Origin: JANXYW01 sp031400455
GTDB taxonomy: Bacteria; Chloroflexota; Dehalococcoidia; DSTF01; JACRBR01
Direction: 5' to 3'
Assembly (NCBI GenBank): GCA_031400455.1
Contig: JANNPX010000031.1
Location: 1-64,000 of the forward strand
DNA length: 64,000 bases
The notes under the pieces are model-generated. The model was not told the origin of the DNA. It saw only the letters and a list, made by a program, of their open reading frames with translations, and did not search any database. The position numbers were made by a program, and so were the translations under genes. Shown here piece by piece: positions 59,557-64,000 of the stretch (its first letter is position 1; every line of letters begins with the position of its first letter).

Positions 59557-60792
59557 CTACTTGCGCGTTCGCACCGTGACCGCACCAGCGGCGAACAGCA
59601 CCGCGGTCGCGGCGAGTCCGACGATGAGCCACATGCCGAAGTCGCTGCTGTTGCCCATACCGTCTCCCGTACCGGTGTTCGGCGCGGTGACGACGCCTGC
59701 GGGCTTCGTCGCCATGGCGGCGGGGGCCGCGGGCTGGGCGCTTGTCGCAGTTGCGACCGCTACCGGCGTCGGAGCAGCCGCCGTGTTCGGGCTGCCCACG
59801 TACGGGAACGCCCCGAGAAACGCGCTATCGTTCGCGACGTTGTCAGAGGCAGCGGAGTTGCCCGTGATGAGCTGAAGCTCGGCGTCGATGACGTCGTCCG
59901 AAAGCTGGCGGCCGTTCAGAAAGCCCCAGGGCTTGCTGGTATCGAACGTCAGAATGTCCGGCAGAAGCGCGTCTGCGAGCGCCGGGTCGGACTTCAAGCC
60001 GTTCAGGCTCGCGACGACGGTGTCCTTCCACATCGCGCGGTCATCGGCGGGCTTGGTGTTGTTGAAGGCATCCTTCTGGTCCGCCGGGATGAACACCGTC
60101 GCGATCGCCGGCCGGCCCATCCGGTCGATGACGGCACCGTTCTTGCTGGTGATGGCCCAGACGCCCGCGGCCGTCTTGCCGTTTGCGAGGAAGTCGCTGG
60201 CTGGGACTTCCAGTACGATGGCTGAGACATTCAGACCCAGGAAGAAGTTGTTACCAGGCGTTCGGAACGCCAGCCCAGCCTTGAACGCGTTGAGGTCGAA
60301 GAAGAACGGGTCGTCGCGAAGGCCTGCGAAGACTTTCACGCCGTTCTTCGTGTTGATCACCGGCGCGCCGGTGCCCACCGTCGTCTCGCCGCTTACGACC
60401 TTCGTTCCGGTATCGTCGAGCGCGTCCGCCTTCGTGCCTTCGGCGCGCCTCACCTCGATCGACTGGCTCCCATCGGAGTCCGCTGCGCCAAACGACACGG
60501 CGTATGTGACATCCGGCACCGCGTCGCCGTTGTTGTCGATTCGGAACTGGTATAGCCCTGCCGAGTCGAACCGCGGCGTGTCGCCAGGCATCGTGAGCGG
60601 GTTGACCGTCATCGCAAGCACGACGTTGTCCCCGGTTCCCGCGAATGCGTACACATCATTGATATCTTCGGCGTGATTAGCCTTGGCGAGCGGTGCGTCC
60701 CCGTGGTCCGCTCCCGATGCCGTTCCGATGCTCGCGACGGTGACCGCCGTGAGCGTGGCGATGCCGCTGAGTAGCAGTAGCATCTTGTTCAT
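59557..60792 (-). CDS. DUF4331 family exported protein with C-terminal LPxTG-like anchor
   Basis: A 411-residue exported protein. A signal peptide ('LLLLSGIATLTAVTVASIGT') precedes the DUF4331 domain, beginning 'ADHGDAPLAKANHAEDINDV' and including 'LFRIDNNGDAVPDVTY'-like and 'VFAGLRDDPFFFDL' segments characteristic of the family. The end is an Ala/Pro-rich linker, 'APNTGTGDG', a hydrophobic helix ('MWLIVGLAATAVLFAAGAV') and a basic tail, like a wall-anchored protein. The function of DUF4331 is unknown. It precedes the TPR lipoprotein gene and diverges from a Ni/Co transporter gene. Confidence 0.87.
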   Translation of the reverse strand: MNKMLLLLSGIATLTAVTVASIGTASGADHGDAPLAKANHAEDINDVYAFAGTGDNVVLAMTVNPLTMPGDTPRFDSAGLYQFRIDNNGDAVPDVTYAVSFGAADSDGSQSIEVRRAEGTKADALDDTGTKVVSGETTVGTGAPVINTKNGVKVFAGLRDDPFFFDLNAFKAGLAFRTPGNNFFLGLNVSAIVLEVPASDFLANGKTAAGVWAITSKNGAVIDRMGRPAIATVFIPADQKDAFNNTKPADDRAMWKDTVVASLNGLKSDPALADALLPDILTFDTSKPWGFLNGRQLSDDVIDAELQLITGNSAASDNVANDSAFLGAFPYVGSPNTAAAPTPVAVATATSAQPAAPAAMATKPAGVVTAPNTGTGDGMGNSSDFGMWLIVGLAATAVLFAAGAVTVRTRK

Positions 60793-61092
60793 GAGAAATC
60801 TCCTCCTGTTGTTGGATGGCCCGGGCAGCGCCGGTCACCGTGTTTCGTTGGGTCTGGTCCGTCGAAGTGTCCTGCGCTCACCTCCCGAGTGCTGGTGGGC
60901 TCTGCGCCCAACGTTGGTTCTCGGGTACTTCGCGCTGGACGCCGCTTTAGATCACAACCCCCGCTCGGCGATATTCGCGAAAGGGGCCGAGGCGGGGTCA
61001 AGAAAAGCGACGACTCGGGCGGATCTCCCTGATCGATCACGGCTTGCGGATCGAAGAACATCCGTAGACCAAGCGGAGTTAAGGAGTGAAAC
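60793..61092. other. 300-bp divergent region between DUF4331 and the NicO transporter
   Basis: A long near-perfect stem is visible at 60959-60997 (CCCCGCTCGGC pairing with GCCGAGGCGGGG, one bulged base). It lies 96-134 bp before the transporter ATG, which itself has AAGGAG seven bases upstream. No gene is seen, and the region does not match a NiCo riboswitch by eye. Confidence 0.4.
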
Positions 61093-62766
61093 ATGCGGAT
61101 CGGACGGGGACCGCTGGTTGTGATCGTCGGTGTAGTCGCGGCGACATGCTTATTCGCGGCGCGCGCTGCTACGGCGGATGCTCACCCGCTCGGCAACTTC
61201 ACCATCAACCACTACGACCGAGTGAGCGTCTCCGCCAGCGGAATCGAAGTGTTCAGCGTGCTGGACATGGCGGAGATCCCCGCGTTCACGGCGCGCCAGC
61301 AGATCGACGGGAATGGGGATGGGGCCGTCGATGCTGCCGAATCGGAGGCGTACGCGAAGACGCAAGCGGCGGCGCTGCGCGATGACCTCGTACTTCGCGT
61401 GGATGGCCGTGACGTCCCCCTCTCCGAGATCTCGCACGCGGTCGCGTTCCCGGAGGGACAAGGTGGACTCGCGCTTCTTCGGCTCACCGCAACGTATCGC
61501 GCCGATCTTCGTGGCGCCGTAGGCGGCGTGCAGACAGGCATCGAGTTCGAGAACCGGAATGACGTTGATCGTATCGGCTGGCGCGAGATCGTGGTGCGCG
61601 CAGTCGGCGGCGTTCGTATCGACGGCTCGAGTGTATCGTCACAAGATCAGAGCGCAGAGTTGACGGCGTATCCCGAGGATGGGCTCAGTTCTCCGCCGGA
61701 TATTCGGCGTGCTGACTTCTCCTACAGCTTGGTCGCTGGCGCGGCGGCGGACGCCCCCACCACGACGCAGGCCGTGGCCGTGCGCGGCAATCAAGATGCG
61801 TCGCTATCGCGCTTCTCGGATTTGATCTCCGCCGATCACCTCAGCCCAGGCGTGGTAATCATCGCGCTGCTTGCGGCGATGGGGTTCGGCGCGGTCCACG
61901 CGCTGTCACCGGGGCACGGTAAGACGATCGTTGCGGCATATCTTGTCGGGTCGAAGGGCACCGCGCGGCATGCTTTGTTGCTCGGACTGACCGTCACGCT
62001 GACGCACACGTCGAGCGTGTACGCTCTCGGCTTCATCGCGCTCTACCTGTCCGAATACATCGTGCCCGAGAAGCTATACCCGTGGCTCGGAGTCACGTCT
62101 GGCGCGCTGATCGTCGTGATGGGGATGGCGCTGGTGATTGGCAGAGCGCGGTCGAGCGGAGTGGCCGCGCGTATGGCCGCATCGCTGCGCCGATTCGCGC
62201 CCGGTCGTCCGTCGCTTGTTCTCGCGACCGAACTCGGCGCGTTCCAGGTCTCTCGCGCGGACCTCGTTACCACCGATGACCACGATCGTGCCCACGCGAT
62301 CGGCGCCGAACACCAGCACGAGCGGGACGCCGAGCACGAACACGAACAGGCGGGAGAGCACCGTCACGCGTTCGGCGCGGCGCATAGCCACACCATGCCG
62401 GGCGCGGATGGCGAGCCCGTCACGTGGCGCCGCCTCGTCGGCCTGGGAATCTTTGGCGGCATGCTGCCGTGCCCGTCAGCCATCGTCGTGATGCTGAGTG
62501 CGATCAGCCTGCACCGGGTCGGCTTCGGTCTCGTGCTGATCCTGGCGTTTAGCTTCGGGCTTGCCGCCGTTTTGACGGGCATCGGGTTCGCGCTCGTATT
62601 CGGTCGCCAACTCATGGAGCGCGTGCCGGGCGTCCGAGCGCTAACATCCCGCACTCAGGGCGACGGCTGGGCTTCAATGCTCGTGCGATACTTCCCACTC
62701 GCCAGCGCGATGGCCGTTGTCATCGCCGGCACGTTGGTGGCGATGCGGGCCTACACGCAGATCTAG
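61093..62766 (+). CDS. NicO-type nickel/cobalt transporter with large extracytoplasmic N-terminal domain
   Basis: A 557-residue protein. A signal segment ('LVVIVGVVAATCLFAARAAT') precedes an about 220-residue outside domain that begins 'HPLGNFTINHYDRV' and includes an EF-hand-like 'DGNGDGAVDAAE'. The membrane part has the NicO hallmarks 'GAVHALSPGHGKTIVAAYLV', 'LGLTVTLTHTSSVYALGFIA' and 'GIFGGMLPCPSAIVVMLSAI', with a His/Glu-rich cytoplasmic loop between them ('EHQHERDAEHEHEQAGEHRH'). It probably exports or imports Ni2+/Co2+. Confidence 0.88.
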   Translation: MRIGRGPLVVIVGVVAATCLFAARAATADAHPLGNFTINHYDRVSVSASGIEVFSVLDMAEIPAFTARQQIDGNGDGAVDAAESEAYAKTQAAALRDDLVLRVDGRDVPLSEISHAVAFPEGQGGLALLRLTATYRADLRGAVGGVQTGIEFENRNDVDRIGWREIVVRAVGGVRIDGSSVSSQDQSAELTAYPEDGLSSPPDIRRADFSYSLVAGAAADAPTTTQAVAVRGNQDASLSRFSDLISADHLSPGVVIIALLAAMGFGAVHALSPGHGKTIVAAYLVGSKGTARHALLLGLTVTLTHTSSVYALGFIALYLSEYIVPEKLYPWLGVTSGALIVVMGMALVIGRARSSGVAARMAASLRRFAPGRPSLVLATELGAFQVSRADLVTTDDHDRAHAIGAEHQHERDAEHEHEQAGEHRHAFGAAHSHTMPGADGEPVTWRRLVGLGIFGGMLPCPSAIVVMLSAISLHRVGFGLVLILAFSFGLAAVLTGIGFALVFGRQLMERVPGVRALTSRTQGDGWASMLVRYFPLASAMAVVIAGTLVAMRAYTQI

Positions 62767-62791
62767 CAATCGGCCGGCAACGAGCGTCGTG

Positions 62792-64000
62792 CTATCCACC
62801 GCGCTCGTGAGGGCCCGTCCAAAGTCGCGGCAGTTTGCTCGCGTTCTTCAGGGCTGTTTTCAACGGACCGTCCGGCACGAGGCCATCCATCAGATCGCGG
62901 TCATCCGGTTGGCGGTGCCAGCTATCCGGGAACTCCGCGGTGCTCGTGCCGTCTCGATGGCGGAACACCACGCCGGCGTTCGTACGCGGGGTATACGGGA
63001 TGACGTGATGGCCGCTGCTGTCGGTCAACCCCTCGTACATGCGACGGCGCAGGTCCACCTTGGTGTCTGAATAGCGATCATCTTCGATCAGGTTGCGCAT
63101 CTCCGCTGGGTCGGCCTGCAGGTCGTAGAGTTCTTCGGTGTCCCATACGCCGTGATACTGGATGTACTTGAAGTCGCGAGTGCGAATCGCGAACGTCGTC
63201 GGCGTCATGGGGAAGTTCCACTCCCAGTAGTATTCGTAGAACACATCCTCGTCCCACTCCTCTGCGGAGATCGCGCCCAGCGCGAGCGGCAGGATGCTCC
63301 GGCCCTCGAACTGCGGCGGTGCGGACACCCCTGCGCAATCAAGGAACGTCGGCGCAAAATCGAGGCTGGTAACGCTGCTTCGGACGACCGTGCCCTCATC
63401 GACGGCGCCCGGTGCGTACAGCAGCAGAGGAATGCGCATGGATTCTTCGTAGGCGTTGCGCTTGTCGATCAGGCCGTGCTCGCCTTCCATATATCCGTTG
63501 TCGCTCGAGAAAATCACCGTGGTGTCTGCCGCGTGCCCCGTGTCGTCGAGCCACGCCAGGATGCGCCCGAGGCTGTCATCGACCGCCGATAGCGTCCGGT
63601 AGTAATCGCGCATGTAATCGTTGATCTTCTGCCCGGTGTGATACACGAAGTCCACGCCGTGCCAGCTATTGCGCTGGTTCAGCACCCAGAGCGGTTTCCC
63701 GGCATCGTTCTCGGGGCTTGCGGCGGCGCTGGGCGGGATGTCGAAGACGACATCTGCGTACTGGTCGGCGTGCCGCGCGGGCGGGATCGCCATCGAATGT
63801 ACGGCCTTGTGCGACAGATAGAGGAAGAACGGCTTCTGCTGATCGCGCCCGTTCGCCAGCCAGTCGAGCGCGTAGTCCGTCAGCTCGTCGGTAATGTAGC
63901 CCTGCTGCGCAACCTTCTCGCCATCGACGTTCAGCCTGTGCGTCTTCCCCGCGGCGATGTCTGACCGCGAGAGATACGTCGTTGGGAAGTAGCTGCCCTG
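62792..64000 (-). CDS. Arylsulfatase-like enzyme (partial, 5' end beyond window)
   Basis: The last 402 residues of a sulfatase; the reading frame continues to the window edge without a start, so the N-terminus, including the catalytic Cys/Ser-x-Pro-x-Arg motif, is outside. Visible are 'FLYLSHKAVHS', 'YYRTLSAVDDSLGRILAWLD', the metal-binding 'VIFSSDNGYMEGEHGL' and the C-terminal 'NAYEESMRIPLLLYAPG' and 'YDLQADPAEMRNLIED'. It hydrolyses a sulfate ester if formylglycine is present. It converges with the NicO gene, 25 bp between stops. Confidence 0.9.
   Translation of the reverse strand, partial: QGSYFPTTYLSRSDIAAGKTHRLNVDGEKVAQQGYITDELTDYALDWLANGRDQQKPFFLYLSHKAVHSMAIPPARHADQYADVVFDIPPSAAASPENDAGKPLWVLNQRNSWHGVDFVYHTGQKINDYMRDYYRTLSAVDDSLGRILAWLDDTGHAADTTVIFSSDNGYMEGEHGLIDKRNAYEESMRIPLLLYAPGAVDEGTVVRSSVTSLDFAPTFLDCAGVSAPPQFEGRSILPLALGAISAEEWDEDVFYEYYWEWNFPMTPTTFAIRTRDFKYIQYHGVWDTEELYDLQADPAEMRNLIEDDRYSDTKVDLRRRMYEGLTDSSGHHVIPYTPRTNAGVVFRHRDGTSTAEFPDSWHRQPDDRDLMDGLVPDGPLKTALKNASKLPRLWTGPHERGG

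Overview
The window is a high-GC, gene-dense stretch of a bacterial chromosome. It contains about 60 protein genes, one tRNA, no rRNA and no CRISPR array. Features pointing to a single-membrane (monoderm) bacterium, most likely a Chloroflexota (Dehalococcoidia-like) or a relative of Actinobacteria-type physiology, are: a Tad pilus locus with no secretin gene, SipW/TasA-type surface proteins, LPxTG-like C-terminal anchors, a nitroreductase of the deazaflavin (F420) type, and a Gram-positive-like SOS box. The phylum is an inference; no rRNA or marker phylogeny was possible.

Layout. 0-4 kb: end of mutS, a PPOX-fold flavin/F420 protein, a secreted subtilase (minus) and mutL. 4-10.3 kb: two small enzymes and an NDP-forming acyl-CoA synthetase (minus), a secreted CAP-domain protein, a PhyH dioxygenase and an AAA ATPase. 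10.3-19.2 kb: a long non-coding divergent region, a membrane vWA-FHA protein, an ECF-type sigma factor, then cpaB-tadZ-cpaF-tadB-tadC ending in a strong terminator. 19.2-31 kb: accessory metabolism (GH172/DUF2961, a frameshifted WYL regulator, a beta-lactamase-fold hydrolase, a D-aminoacylase-like amidohydrolase, a pseudo-hydrolase/cyclase fusion, a PLP decarboxylase, a protoglobin). 31-32.3 kb: a 1-kb segment carrying one phosphotransferase gene, bounded by tRNA-Asp and a copy of its 3' end. 32.4-41.2 kb: an orphan Tat-exported solute-binding lipoprotein, an Lrp-type regulator, a cupin, a class A serine hydrolase, an ABC polysaccharide-export operon with two methyltransferases and an acetyltransferase, and a diiron protein. 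41.4-47.3 kb: an SOS mutagenesis cassette (imuB, DUF6504, dnaE2) split by an AbrB/PIN toxin-antitoxin pair on the other strand. 47.4-50.3 kb: ABC-F ATPase, SDR and a membrane protein. 50.4-54.9 kb: a SipW/TasA-like fibre operon. 55-64 kb: Gfo/Idh oxidoreductase, phosphotransferase and methyltransferase, then a TPR lipoprotein/DUF4331/NicO transporter group and a sulfatase cut by the window edge.

The most interesting parts are: (1) the four-gene SipW-type operon, with two paralogous exported proteins that share both an N-terminal 'GLWSKNLVI' region and a Cys-containing C-terminal signature, an unusual SipW peptidase with seven or eight membrane helices, a putative wall-anchored third partner, a structured leader, and a perfect 26-bp palindrome directly at the peptidase start codon; (2) a repeated ACCCTTAAGGGT palindrome found only upstream of the CAP protein and the sigma factor next to the Tad genes; (3) the SOS cassette, with a GAACAAACGTAC box inside the imuB promoter spacer, a toxin-antitoxin insertion and a dnaE2 whose stop codon is missing, so that it reads into the next gene; and (4) the tRNA-bounded mini-island.

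Where start codons were moved from the longest possible frame, the reason (signal peptide, ribosome-binding site, overlap) is stated in the entry.
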